Source of the DNA: UBA11574 sp963752565
GTDB taxonomy: Bacteria > Desulfobacterota > Desulfobacteria > Desulfobacterales > UBA11574
Assembly: GCA_963752565.1 (NCBI GenBank)
Contig: CAVVZC010000016.1
Coordinates: 11,501 to 75,500 of the forward strand
Length of the DNA stretch: 64,000 nt
Direction: 5' to 3'
Shown: positions 52,283 to 61,500 of the stretch, piece by piece
Position numbering within the stretch: position 1 is the first letter of the stretch
Layout: every line of letters begins with the position of its first letter
Made by a program: the position numbers and the translations under genes
The notes under the pieces: model-generated
The model's database searches: none
The model's input: only the letters and a program-made list of their open reading frames with translations
Told to the model about the DNA's origin: nothing

Positions 52283-54046
52283 ATGGCAAAGAAAGCCGCT
52301 ACAAAAACGAAAAAAAGTAAAAATATTACAAAAAAAACGCTGGACAAGCTTATTTCAAAAGGAAAAAAGAAGGGGTTTCTAACTTATGATGAGATAAACA
52401 AAGCTCTTCCGGATGATTCCCTTTCATTGGAGCAAATTGATGAAACGCTTATCATGTTAAATGATCTTGATATTGAAATCATAGATGAAAAAAAGAACAA
52501 GTTAACTCGAGCAAAAAAGATTAAAATATCCGCGACTCCCGCACCTGATTTTGGATCGGTAACTGATCCTGTCAAAATGTATTTACGTGAGATGGGGTTG
52601 GTAACTCTTTTAAGCAGAGAAGGTGAGGTCGTTATTGCCAAGGAGATAGAAGCAGGAGAACAGGAGGTTTTAAAGGCTCTGATAGATACAAACATCGCTG
52701 TAGAATGTATTCTAGGACTTGGAATTCAAATAGTAAACAGGGATATACGACTGAAACAGGTGTTAAGAGATGTCAGGGATATGGATGAGACCGGTGCATA
52801 TATTGACGAAACGATCCAGATCGACAGGTTTTTAGAAACAATACATGCTATACGGTCCATTCATGAAGAAAATAAAGCATATCGGGAGAAACTTTTTGCA
52901 TCAAACCTTAAATCCGATGAACAGCGTCGTATCAGAAGGTGCATCACTCGCAGGAATAATAAAATATTTGGTTTGCTTAAGGAATGGCGTTTTGAGAGTG
53001 GGATGATTGATAAGATTGAGAAACTTGTCAGGGAAAACATTGGGTGGTTCGATTCCATGAATAAAATAATTGTGATGTGTGCTGATTCCCTTGGCGTATC
53101 AGTTACAGAACTTCGAACCAATTTAACGACCAAGACCAAATTTGCCCGGTGGGTCTGTTCACGTTGTGACTTTTCAAAGGAAGAAGGTGCCTTGCTTTTT
53201 GCCGAGCTGAAGACAATAAAAGACCAAATTGCCGGTCGTGAGCATACTTTTAAGGCCAAAAACCGATCTTTAAAGAGGATCATGTCAAGTGTGGATGATG
53301 GGCGTTTTAGAGCCAAACTTGCGAAAAGTGAACTGACCAAGGCCAATTTACGACTGGTTGTCAGTATTGCCAAAAAATACACCAATCGAGGGTTACAATT
53401 TTTAGATTTGATCCAGGAGGGAAATATCGGCCTGATGAAGGCCGTTGATAAATTTGAATATAGGCGTGGTTACAAATTCAGCACATATGCTACATGGTGG
53501 ATTCGACAAGCCATAACGAGGGCAATTGCTGATCAGGCAAGAACCATCCGAATCCCTGTTCATATGATTGAAACAATAAACAAGCTTATTCGTACATCCA
53601 GGTACCTGGTGCAGGAACTTGGACGAGAGCCAACGCCTGAGGAAATCTCGGAGAAAATGGAAATCCCTTTATCCAAAGTTCGAAAAGTCTTAAAAATTGC
53701 AAGAGAGCCAATTTCATTAGAAACACCCATAGGTGAGGAAGAAGATAGCCATCTCGGAGATTTCATAGAAGATAAGAAGTTTATGCTGCCTTCAGATGCA
53801 GCTGTCAGTCTAAACCTTGCCGAGCAGACAAGAAAAGTTCTCGCAACTTTGACCCCGCGCGAGGAAAAAGTGCTGCGTATGCGATTCGGAATTGGTGAAA
53901 AGGCGGACCATACCCTCGAAGAGGTTGGACAGGACTTTGCCGTAACACGAGAAAGGATCAGACAGATAGAAGCCAAGGCTTTAAGAAAACTCAGGCATCC
54001 CACCAGAAGCCGAAAACTGAAAAGTTTTATCGAACAGACCCAATAA
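52283..54046 (+). CDS. rpoD: RNA polymerase primary sigma factor
   Basis: A protein of 587 aa. A Lys-rich start precedes region 1.1; region 1.2 is SVTDPVKMYLREMGLVTLLS; region 2 has RLVVSIAKKYTNRGLQFLDL and YKFSTYATWWIRQAITRAIA; region 4.2 has FAVTRERIRQIEAKALRKLR, the -35 recognition helix. A non-conserved insert lies between 1.2 and 2 as in most proteobacteria. GTAGGAGG lies 11 nt before ATG. It follows dnaG. Confidence 0.97.
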   Translation: MAKKAATKTKKSKNITKKTLDKLISKGKKKGFLTYDEINKALPDDSLSLEQIDETLIMLNDLDIEIIDEKKNKLTRAKKIKISATPAPDFGSVTDPVKMYLREMGLVTLLSREGEVVIAKEIEAGEQEVLKALIDTNIAVECILGLGIQIVNRDIRLKQVLRDVRDMDETGAYIDETIQIDRFLETIHAIRSIHEENKAYREKLFASNLKSDEQRRIRRCITRRNNKIFGLLKEWRFESGMIDKIEKLVRENIGWFDSMNKIIVMCADSLGVSVTELRTNLTTKTKFARWVCSRCDFSKEEGALLFAELKTIKDQIAGREHTFKAKNRSLKRIMSSVDDGRFRAKLAKSELTKANLRLVVSIAKKYTNRGLQFLDLIQEGNIGLMKAVDKFEYRRGYKFSTYATWWIRQAITRAIADQARTIRIPVHMIETINKLIRTSRYLVQELGREPTPEEISEKMEIPLSKVRKVLKIAREPISLETPIGEEEDSHLGDFIEDKKFMLPSDAAVSLNLAEQTRKVLATLTPREEKVLRMRFGIGEKADHTLEEVGQDFAVTRERIRQIEAKALRKLRHPTRSRKLKSFIEQTQ

Positions 54047-54142
54047 TTTTACGAGCATGCGCGTTGATGAATATATTAGGCGGGTTCGTTTAATATCAAT
54101 TAGGGGACGATTATTTTCATCGCTTTAATACCGGGTAAACGC

Positions 54143-54171
54143 TTGACAAAATCATTTTAAGGGATTAGGTA
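54143..54171 (+). promoter_or_regulatory. sigma-70 promoter of the CAT tRNA
   Basis: TTGACA (54143-54148), a 17-nt spacer, TAGGTA (54166-54171). The tRNA begins 22 bp after the -10 box. Confidence 0.6.
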
Positions 54172-54193
54172 ATCACTTTTTATGTGAATTTCT

Positions 54194-54266
54194 GGGCCCA
54201 TAGCTCAGCTGGCAGAGCCACCGGCTCATAACCGGTAGGTCCCTGGTTCGATTCCAGGTGGGCCCA
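54194..54266 (+). tRNA. tRNA with CAT anticodon (elongator Met, or Ile2 after lysidine change)
   Basis: GGGCCCA pairs with TGGGCCC, discriminator A at 54266, no CCA encoded. The anticodon stem CCGG/CCGG holds CTCATAA, anticodon CAT. It lacks the C1-A72 mismatch of initiator tRNA. Sequence alone does not safely separate Met from Ile2. Confidence 0.93.
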
Positions 54267-54438
54267 TCAGTTTGAAAGTAAAGAGAAATGTGGGATTAAA
54301 ATCGTGACAAGACCAAACCATCCGAGTGTAATTTTACAGGATAGACCTATTAACGGCACAGGCTTTAACATTACCCAGCAACATACCCCTCGGCATTACT
54401 TATGAGTTATGGGAGTTAAAAGATATGAGGAATTAAAA

Positions 54439-54469
54439 GCGTGGTTATAACAATAACCACGCTTTTTTT
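54439..54469 (+). terminator. Rho-independent terminator after the CAT tRNA
   Basis: GCGTGGTTAT and ATAACCACGC form a perfect 10-bp stem around AACA, followed by T7. It lies 170 bp after the tRNA and 100 bp before nif3; the region between holds no gene. Confidence 0.92.
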
Positions 54470-54570
54470 GATTGGTTGGAATGGTATTTATCTAATAATA
54501 TAACAAAAATGAGCGTATGTTTTCACGGGATTTGCTTCCCCGTGAAGAGGTACAAATGAGTTAGTAATTT

Positions 54571-55692
54571 ATGATGAAAACAACGATTGCCGATATTATC
54601 GAAATCATGGAATTATATGCTCCAAGCCGGCTTGCCGAAGAATGGGATAATGTAGGGCTACAGATTGGAGATAAGAACTGGCCTGTTCAGACTATCCGGA
54701 TTGCCTTGGACCCAACTCCTGATGTTGTTAAAGCCGCCTGCAGAAACGGTGTCGATCTTTTAATTACACACCATCCTCTGATATTTCGTCCTTTAAAATC
54801 GATCAATTTTAGCAAGCCTCTGGGTTCCATCATTCAGATGGCGTCTCAGCACCGAATGGCGATATTTTCAGCCCACACCAATCTTGACAATGCAATGGAT
54901 GGTCTTAATGATGTCCTGGCTCGTCGTCTAGGGCTTAGAAATTTAAAAGTACTGGGACATGCCAAAAGAGACGAAATGTTTAAACTGGTGGTGTATGTCC
55001 CTGTAGCGTATGAAAAGGATGTCATTACTTCATTATTTGAAACAAAAGCCGGTGATATCGGTTCGTATAGCTGCTGTTCGTTTAGAAGTAAAGGTAAAGG
55101 TACATTCAAGCCGGGGCCTTTGTCAAAACCGTTTGTCGGCAATATCGGCGAAATATCCCATACGGATGAGGTCAGAATCGAAACAGTTGTTCGAAAAAAT
55201 GATTTAATTGGTGTTGTTGATCATGTGAGAAAAAACCATCCTTATGAGACAATGGCATATGATGTTTATCCGTTATTAACATCTGAAGACACACAAGGTT
55301 CCGGGCGCCTTGGAAAGCTTGATAAAAGTATGAATCTCAGTTCTTTTGCTGCGTCGATTAAAACAAAATTGGGCCTTGATTACATAAAGGTTGCAGGAAA
55401 TCCTGATTTGATTATAAAAACTGTTGCTGTTTGTTCGGGAAGTGGTTCAAGTTTTGTGAACCACTTTGTAACATCCGGAGCCCAGGTTTATGTAAGCGGA
55501 GATTTAGGATACCATGATGCCAGAACGGTAGAAGCAGCAAACTTAGGGCTCATCGACATCGGGCATTTTGCATCAGAGCATTTAATCGTTGATGTGCTTG
55601 CAAATCGGCTTGATAAAATTTTGTCTGAAACAGACATCGATGTCAAAATCGAAGCATATAAACTTGAAAAAGAACCTTTTATGGTATTATAA
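54571..55692 (+). CDS. Nif3-like dinuclear metal-centre protein (YqfO type)
   Basis: A protein of 373 aa with the long, three-part layout of the YqfO subgroup: the N-terminal Nif3 half (PSRLAEEWDNVGLQIGDKNW, DLLITHHPLIFRPLKSI, AHTNLDNAMDGLND), a PII/CutA-like insert (LVVYVPVAYEKDVITSLFE), and the C-terminal Nif3 half (VSGDLGYHDARTVEAANLG, DIGHFASEHLIV). The His and Asp/Glu residues bind two metals. The reaction is uncertain (once labelled GTP cyclohydrolase 1 type 2). ATG 54571 or 54574. It precedes the zinc-ribbon gene, a common pairing. Confidence 0.92.
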   Translation: MMKTTIADIIEIMELYAPSRLAEEWDNVGLQIGDKNWPVQTIRIALDPTPDVVKAACRNGVDLLITHHPLIFRPLKSINFSKPLGSIIQMASQHRMAIFSAHTNLDNAMDGLNDVLARRLGLRNLKVLGHAKRDEMFKLVVYVPVAYEKDVITSLFETKAGDIGSYSCCSFRSKGKGTFKPGPLSKPFVGNIGEISHTDEVRIETVVRKNDLIGVVDHVRKNHPYETMAYDVYPLLTSEDTQGSGRLGKLDKSMNLSSFAASIKTKLGLDYIKVAGNPDLIIKTVAVCSGSGSSFVNHFVTSGAQVYVSGDLGYHDARTVEAANLGLIDIGHFASEHLIVDVLANRLDKILSETDIDVKIEAYKLEKEPFMVL

Positions 55693-55809
55693 TAGTATTA
55701 AATTCGTGTAAATTTTAACTCATCTTGTTTCAAGATAAAAGATTAGGATTGTGAAGAGACAAATACTAATTGTCAACAGTTAATGGACAGATAAATGGTG
55801 TAAAAAGAC

Positions 55810-56514
55810 ATGAAGGAACAGATTAAAGTATTGGTGAAACTTCAGTATCTCGATACAGAAACCGTAAGAATTAAATCATCATTAAATGCTGTGTCAAAAA
55901 AACTGGAAAATCTTGATTCAAGCCTAAAAGAAATTGAACAAACCATAAAAGACCAAGAGTCTGTTATCAATGAATTGAAAAAACAGTATCGGGACTATGA
56001 ATCTGATGTTAAAATGAACCTTGCTAAAAATAATAAAAGCCAGGAAAAGCTCAGATCAGTAAAAACGAACAAAGAATATCAGTCATTGTTAAAAGAAATT
56101 GAAGACGTAAATTCAAAAAACTCCTCGATCGAGGATAAAATGATAGAATGTTTGGACCGTATGGATGAAACAGAGGAGATTATTGCAAAAAAGAAGGATG
56201 AATATTTACTGTTTTCTGATCGCATAAAAAGCGAAAAAGAAAACATAGAACGCGAAGCCGGAATTAACAAAAAGAAGCTTGATGAAATTAATATGGATAG
56301 GAAAAATGTCTCCGGTCTTGTTGATTCTCAATTAATTAAAAAATATTTAGTGATAAAACAACAATATGGAGGGATTGCTGTTGTACCGGTAAAAGATGCT
56401 GTATGCCATGGATGTAATGTAAATCTTCCGCCACAACTGTACAATGAGCTTTTTCGATATGACAGCCTTAAGTTTTGCCCCAATTGTCATAGGATAATAT
56501 ATTTGAAAGAATAG
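55810..56514 (+). CDS. coiled-coil protein with C4 zinc ribbon
   Basis: A protein of 234 aa. Residues about 1-175 form a long antiparallel coiled coil (heptads rich in Lys, Glu, Leu), including LRSVKTNKEYQSLLKEIED, a family signature. The end has VCHGCNVNLPPQLYNELFRY and FCPNCHRIIY, a four-Cys zinc ribbon. The family is widespread but not settled; nucleic acid binding is proposed. nif3, this gene and rnpB lie in a row. Confidence 0.9.
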   Translation: MKEQIKVLVKLQYLDTETVRIKSSLNAVSKKLENLDSSLKEIEQTIKDQESVINELKKQYRDYESDVKMNLAKNNKSQEKLRSVKTNKEYQSLLKEIEDVNSKNSSIEDKMIECLDRMDETEEIIAKKKDEYLLFSDRIKSEKENIEREAGINKKKLDEINMDRKNVSGLVDSQLIKKYLVIKQQYGGIAVVPVKDAVCHGCNVNLPPQLYNELFRYDSLKFCPNCHRIIYLKE

Positions 56515-56600
56515 TGATTTTATTTACAAGCCATCTCAAAAATACATCTTAGGAAGAAGTATTTCCATATGGCAACAGATAGAAAAAATAATTACAAGTA

Positions 56601-56991
<391 letters not shown>

Positions 56992-57040
56992 AAACTTTAC
57001 AGGCCTTTTTTATATTTATCAAAAACCATTAAGGCGGTTT

Positions 57041-58381
57041 ATGAAACCCGAAGGAAAAAATGTGACGATGAAATTTCAGAAAACGGTTTGTGACATATCT
57101 TTTTCTGAGAAAGTTAGGATATTTTCACACGATTACTTGAAGTGTTGCATTTATATTTCTAATTTTAGTTCCTCTCGGTATCTGTTTACAAAAATGCTCT
57201 TTTCAAAACTCATCGGTTCTTCTCAGGTTCTTGAAGACTTTCTCGACTTTCATGGTGCTAAAAATAATACAAACTTATATTTTTACAGGGAACTTTCAGC
57301 AGCTGTTCGGCATTTAAGCCTTGGTGGATACTCGCAGACCCATATTTTAAATCGGCTTGATTTTTATGGACTTCCAGATAGCGAGACATTTGAAGAACAG
57401 GGGACCGCCACCCTATATTTTTTGAGAAAATCTCTCACTAAATTGGCACCGGTTATCATAAAAGAGGCTCAAAGGCTTAGCATACCGTTACCGCATGAAG
57501 ATAGATATGATATGGATGATTTTCCAGGCATCATAACCGGGGAGACGCTTGATTATGATATCGACGATATAGATAAGGATCAGCAAAAAAAACATATTGT
57601 TCAAATTGCCAGTGAATTTCTTAGCATCTCGGAAAGTTTTGATGATCTAAAATTTTATGAACCATACGATCTGAAAGAGATGATGAAGATTGTTCCGGAA
57701 AAAGTCAATGAAGTGAACATGAGGCGTTTTGAAATGCTTGTTCATAGCCTTCAATCTTCTTTTGATACTTACGTGATTCATGGTGGATACAGATTTGGGA
57801 ATAAAAAGCTTAAAGATTTGCGGGGATTTTTTTCAGTCGTATTTCATCTTCTTCAAATGATTGGAAGGCTCCTCCATTTTTATGAGCGGCATCTTCACAA
57901 GGCAGGATACAAAAATATCTATAAAAAGGTACAAGATCGATTATCATCATTAATTGATCCCGAGGAACTTCTTGATCGAACCATTAATTACGGCCTTTAT
58001 TATATATGCCATTTCCTCACTAAAGGTAGAGAATTGGCCCGAGACATTCTGAACGAGAATGTTGAGCGCGTTTCCATTAAGGTGGGTGTTCCCGTAAGTC
58101 TTGGTTTTCATAGCCGGCCCAGCCTTTTGGTGGCAAAGACTGTTCAGCATTATGGTGGACAGGTGGAACTGTGTGTCGGCGAAGACCGGTTTGATGCCAG
58201 TAGTGTGCTTGATATCCAATGGGCGGGAGGCAAAATTCAGAAAGAAAATTATACCGAAGTCATCTTTGAAGGTGATGTTCGCGCGTTGAACGATATTAAA
58301 ATCCTTGCCAGTGTCAATTATGGTGAGGATACCATGGGAAAGGGTGTTCCTTTGCCTAAAGAGCTGAGCTACCTAAAATGA
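57041..58381 (+). CDS. hypothetical protein fused to a C-terminal HPr-like phosphocarrier domain
   Basis: A protein of 446 aa. Residues about 1-340 are helical and match nothing I can name (FYRELSAAVRHLSLGGYSQT, then FEMLVHSLQSSFDTYVIHGG, RFGNKKLKDLRGFFSVVFHL). Residues about 350-440 match HPr: SLGFHSRPSLLVAKTVQHYG, the place of HPr GLHARPA with the phospho-His, then VEDRFDASSVLDIQWAGGKI at the place of the Ser-46 loop (SVLDI..aGG). It lies 49 bp after rnpB. It might take phosphate from a PTS enzyme I to control the N-terminal part; that is an inference. AAGG lies 6 nt before ATG. Confidence 0.75.
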   Translation: MKPEGKNVTMKFQKTVCDISFSEKVRIFSHDYLKCCIYISNFSSSRYLFTKMLFSKLIGSSQVLEDFLDFHGAKNNTNLYFYRELSAAVRHLSLGGYSQTHILNRLDFYGLPDSETFEEQGTATLYFLRKSLTKLAPVIIKEAQRLSIPLPHEDRYDMDDFPGIITGETLDYDIDDIDKDQQKKHIVQIASEFLSISESFDDLKFYEPYDLKEMMKIVPEKVNEVNMRRFEMLVHSLQSSFDTYVIHGGYRFGNKKLKDLRGFFSVVFHLLQMIGRLLHFYERHLHKAGYKNIYKKVQDRLSSLIDPEELLDRTINYGLYYICHFLTKGRELARDILNENVERVSIKVGVPVSLGFHSRPSLLVAKTVQHYGGQVELCVGEDRFDASSVLDIQWAGGKIQKENYTEVIFEGDVRALNDIKILASVNYGEDTMGKGVPLPKELSYLK

Positions 58382-58449
58382 TCGAAAATTGAATATTGAC
58401 GATCGATGAATATAAAAATCAGATCGATATCTTTAAAACAAGAGCTAAT

Positions 58450-59139
58450 ATGGTTTCTGCGATTATTGTAGCTTCAGGAAAGGGTATCCGGATGAAGGGT
58501 ACGATGCGAAAGCAGTACCTGGATCTTTCGGGACGACCGGTTTTAGCGCATTCGATAATGGGTTTTGATTCATGCAGCTTGGTAGAAAAAATCTTTCTTG
58601 TCGTTCCCAAAGAAGACATCGATTATTGTCAAAACAAAATCCTTTCATTACTCGACCTAAAAAACCAGATAAATCTTGTCTACGGCGGGGCCAAGCGCCA
58701 AGACTCTGTATATAACGGGCTGCAAGCAATAGACAAAGATACAGAAACCGTTGTCATCCATGACGGGGTACGTCCGCTTATTCATCCTGAAGACCTTAAG
58801 GAATGTATTCTCGGTTCAAAAAAATTTGGCGCCTGCATTCTTGGCACCCCGGCCAGCGACACATTAAAAAGTGTCGACAAGGCGGATATTATCGAAACAA
58901 CACTTCCCAGAGAAAATATTTGGCTTGCCCAGACGCCTCAGGCGTTTCAATATGATCTTATATTAAAAGCCCATGAAACTGCACGACAAGATGGATATGT
59001 CGGCACTGACGATGCATCCCTTGTGGAAAGGTTGGGAGAGGATGTAAAAATTATTAACGGCGGCAGATTTAACATTAAGATCACCAAAAAGGAAGATCTT
59101 GCTGTTGCAAAGGCGATGATCGACGCAGGGCTGATTTGA
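58450..59139 (+). CDS. ispD: 2-C-methyl-D-erythritol 4-phosphate cytidylyltransferase
   Basis: A protein of 229 aa. It starts VSAIIVASGKGIRMKGTMRK, the CTP-binding Gly-rich loop with its Arg and Lys; VIHDGVRPLIHPEDL and GTDDASLVERLGEDV follow. It makes CDP-ME in the non-mevalonate isoprenoid pathway. ATG 58450 fits the family; an open extension to TTG 58396 lacks homology. No ispF is fused or adjacent. Confidence 0.94.
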   Translation: MVSAIIVASGKGIRMKGTMRKQYLDLSGRPVLAHSIMGFDSCSLVEKIFLVVPKEDIDYCQNKILSLLDLKNQINLVYGGAKRQDSVYNGLQAIDKDTETVVIHDGVRPLIHPEDLKECILGSKKFGACILGTPASDTLKSVDKADIIETTLPRENIWLAQTPQAFQYDLILKAHETARQDGYVGTDDASLVERLGEDVKIINGGRFNIKITKKEDLAVAKAMIDAGLI

Positions 59140-59598
59140 ATACATAAAACTGATGATGGCGTATATGAAAACCTAACGGTTCACAATAAAGACAGTCGAC
59201 TGTTCATTCGTGATAAATCCGAAACGCTCCCTAATTTGAAAAACCCATTAGAAATTAGCTTATAATAGAAGAGATGATGCACATAAAATTGTGCATTCAC
59301 GCACAGATTTATGTGCTTAATGAAAATATTCTGATTTTTCTCGGCCCCTCATATCTTACCAATCCAATTCGCCCATCTTTTTATTTCAAATAATAAAAAG
59401 TGCGGATCTGTTTTAAATACAAGAACTTTAAAACACCAAAATTCACATTGGTACAAATTACATCCTATATATAGACCTCTTTATATAAAAAAATGATTCA
59501 TGGCATGATTCTTGGACTACGTTTCATCTGACCGGGAATTCCCTCTTGCAATGGTTATGCTTTTACCAACGACGATTCATTAAAAAAAGGAGGAAAAA
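59140..59598. other. 460-bp gap with a hairpin and a possible sigma-54 promoter
   Basis: GCACATAAA (59279-59287) pairs with TTTATGTGC (59308-59316), with an inner GTGC/GCAC pair; no T-run. At 59501-59516 TGGCATGATTCTTGGA resembles the sigma-54 element (TGGCAC-N5-TTGCW), with the -12 GC changed to GG. This lies 83 bp before the ComEA-like gene. Confidence 0.35.
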
Positions 59599-59880
59599 AT
59601 GACGAGAGCAAAAAAAATGGTATTCTTGTGTTTGGCATTGGCAATGGTTGTGGCGTTTAGTGCACCGTCATGGGCGGGGAATGCAGGAAAGATTAATCTC
59701 AATAAAGCAACAGCGGCAGAACTTTCCCAACTCAAAGGGATCGGAATGAAATATGCGGAAAGGATCGTGCAATATAGAGATAAAAACGGTCCTTTCAAAA
59801 ATGTTGAAGATCTCTTAAACGTTCAGGGTATCGGTCTAAAAACATTGGAAAAAAATAAAGACCGAATTATCGTCGAGTAA
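59599..59880 (+). CDS. secreted ComEA-like helix-hairpin-helix DNA-binding protein
   Basis: A protein of 93 aa. Residues 1-26 are a signal peptide (MVFLCLALAMVVAFSAPSWA). The mature part is a single ComEA-type double HhH: INLNKATAAELSQLKGIGMK, YAERIVQYRDKNGPFKNVED, then LLNVQGIGLKTLEKNKDRI. Such proteins bind incoming DNA in the periplasm during uptake, though many short ones have no proven role. AAAAGGAGG lies 8 nt before ATG. Confidence 0.9.
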   Translation: MTRAKKMVFLCLALAMVVAFSAPSWAGNAGKINLNKATAAELSQLKGIGMKYAERIVQYRDKNGPFKNVEDLLNVQGIGLKTLEKNKDRIIVE

Positions 59881-59891
59881 AAACCATCGAA

Positions 59892-59939
59892 ACAGGTGTA
59901 ATCAACTATCAGATATGTGAGGTGGTTGATTACACCTGT
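59892..59939 (+). terminator. strong hairpin after the ComEA-like gene
   Basis: ACAGGTGTAATCAAC (59892-59906) pairs perfectly with GTTGATTACACCTGT (59925-59939). No T-run follows, so it may act as an mRNA 3' end or weak terminator on either strand. Confidence 0.6.
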
Positions 59940-59965
59940 ACTATAAAATTTACCGTTTTTAAAAG

Positions 59966-60258
59966 ATGAATGATTTAAAAATCACCGTTGATTATCGTGA
60001 AACAGTATCAGGAATCACTGATTTACTCAAAAGTAGCGGTGCTTTAGTAAAAATAGCAAAGTTGTCTTATGGAGATTACATTATCAACGATACGATAACC
60101 GTAGAGCGAAAAACTGCTAAAGATTTTCTTATATCGATCATTTTAAATCTGTTTCAAAGATCATGAATGCGTCTGTTCAGGCTTTGACAGAGGTCGATGG
60201 AATCGGAAAAATATCTGCAGAGAGAATACGAGAGGTTCTTGATACAGAAATTTATTGA
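59966..60258 (+). pseudogene. ERCC4-type nuclease gene with an internal deletion
   Basis: The first frame gives the start of an ERCC4/XPF nuclease: DLKITVDYRETVSGITDLLK, LSYGDYIINDTITVERKTAK, DFLISII, with the D and ERK of the catalytic site. It then shifts; another frame from about 60143 gives the family's end FKSVSKIMNASVQALTEVDG, IGKISAERIREVLDTEIY, a helix-hairpin-helix. About 100 residues between are missing, so the gene is broken. ATG at 59966 has no strong ribosome-binding site. Confidence 0.75.
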
Positions 60259-60331
60259 GGTATTTTTAAGATTAACTTTCCAGCCATATTTTCCGTCCAC
60301 CGACTTATAGCACCGCCATTTTCATTTAACA

Positions 60332-60370
60332 GCGGCGTAGCCGCGTTTTATAAAATCGCGAAGCGATTTT
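60332..60370. repeat. twin palindromes (REP-like)
   Basis: GCGGC-GTA-GCCGC (60332-60344), then AAAATCGC-GAA-GCGATTTT (60352-60370). They are surrounded by TTATTGCCATTTTATTGC. No gene is nearby; probably an interspersed palindromic unit. Confidence 0.6.
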
Positions 60371-60493
60371 ATTGCCATTTTATTGCTTGACATGTCCTCT
60401 GATATGTGTTCATTTGTTGAACAAGAAATAAACCTAACTTAAAACTCATCAAATATAGTCTATAATTACGAATGGTTAATCTCTTTTAGGGTT

Positions 60494-60570
60494 TAATTCC
60501 CCGCTGCTTGCAGCGCTAAAACGGGGTATTCCTTTAGTTAGATACCCCGTAGTTTGCTTCGGGGTAATTC
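60494..60570. repeat. paired CCCCG/CGGGG palindromes
   Basis: AATTCCCCG with CGGGGTATTCC (60495-60532), and ATACCCCG with CGGGGTAATTC (60542-60570), linked by TTTAGTTAG. Each arm can form a hairpin with a GCTTGC- or TTTGCTTC-type loop. This looks like a dispersed repeat family; no other copy is in the window. Confidence 0.6.
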
Positions 60571-60586
60571 ATTTTATAATTCTTAT

Positions 60587-60728
60587 GAGACCTTTGAATA
60601 ATGTTCAATTTTATTCAAGACCAAGGCAGGAGAAAATTTTAACCACAGACATACATTAAGTATTTCGAGGATTAAAATTTGAGCCTAACGCCGGGATTGG
60701 GCAAAACGGGGCCTTTTTCAAAGGTCTC
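60587..60728 (+). repeat. 142-bp inverted-repeat element (copy 3)
   Basis: Ends GAGACCTTTGAATAATG and, on the other strand, GAGACCTTTGAAAAAGG. Read on the minus strand it follows copy 1: TTTTGCCCAAT, GGCTCAAATTTTAATCCTCG, AAATACTTAATGTAT, GGTTAAAATTTTC. It has the same length as copy 1 and the opposite orientation. Its left end lies beside the CCCCG palindromes. Confidence 0.85.
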
Positions 60729-60774
60729 CTTATGTAACTTACTGGGCGGAGCTATATGCTTTGCAAGCTATTCC

Positions 60775-60800
60775 GAGACCTTTGAAAAACGCTCATTTTT
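60775..60800 (+). repeat. isolated end of the same element
   Basis: GAGACCTTTGAAAAACGCTC then ATTTTT matches the end of the 142-bp element, 46 bp after copy 3, with no matching second end. It suggests a solo end or a deleted copy. Confidence 0.6.
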
Positions 60801-60870
60801 CCTTGCAAAATCCCTTTCAATTTTCCTTCCATAGTCCTTAAAAAACAATCATTTTCCAACATCCCAACCC

Positions 60871-61452
60871 ATGGACACTCAAGATATTCGCACGTTAAAA
60901 TTACTTGAAGAGATCGATAAGGATTACACCCAAAGCCAGCGGGATTTATCCAACAAATTAGATATTTCTTTGGGTCTTGTTAACTCCTTTGTCAAACGTC
61001 TTGCAAATAAAGGGTACTTCAAGATCACCACGCTTCCTAAGAATCGGGTCAAATATATCCTTACACCAAAAGGGGCGATCGAAAAAACGCGTCTGACATA
61101 TCAATACCTTCAGTATTCATTCGAGCTTTATAGAGGGGCTCGCAGAAACCTTCAGAAACATTTTAATGGACTTGTAGCACAAGGGGTGAAACGCGTTGTT
61201 TTTTATGGTGTAAGTGAAATTGCAGAGATTGCGTATATCTCTTTGCAAGAGACTTCTATCAAGATGGTTGCAATCGTGGATGAAAAGAGGGTTGGGAAGA
61301 TATTTTTAGGGAATGTGGTCAAGGATCCTCATGTGTTGGGCTCACTGTCATTTGACAGAATCCTCATTACATATATGAAAAAGGATGATTCACTATTGGA
61401 AAAAATATTGAAAAAAGGAATTGCATGCAGCAACATTGTTATGCTGGTATAA
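60871..61452 (+). CDS. winged-helix regulator of the exopolysaccharide type
   Basis: A protein of 193 aa. The N-terminal winged helix is seen in LEEIDKDYTQSQRDLSNKLD, ISLGLVNSFVKRLANKGYFK. The C-terminal half (GVKRVVFYGVSEIAEIAYIS, then VAIVDEKRVGKIFLGNVV) looks like a nucleotide-binding Rossmann unit. This layout is common for 'MarR-like EPS-associated' regulators at the front of sugar-polymer loci, and gmd follows here after 48 bp. No strong ribosome-binding site is seen before ATG 60871. Confidence 0.8.
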   Translation: MDTQDIRTLKLLEEIDKDYTQSQRDLSNKLDISLGLVNSFVKRLANKGYFKITTLPKNRVKYILTPKGAIEKTRLTYQYLQYSFELYRGARRNLQKHFNGLVAQGVKRVVFYGVSEIAEIAYISLQETSIKMVAIVDEKRVGKIFLGNVVKDPHVLGSLSFDRILITYMKKDDSLLEKILKKGIACSNIVMLV

Positions 61453-61500
61453 GCCCGGGAAATATTTAATGGTAAAAGAGCGATGGAGAGAGGAGATTTG

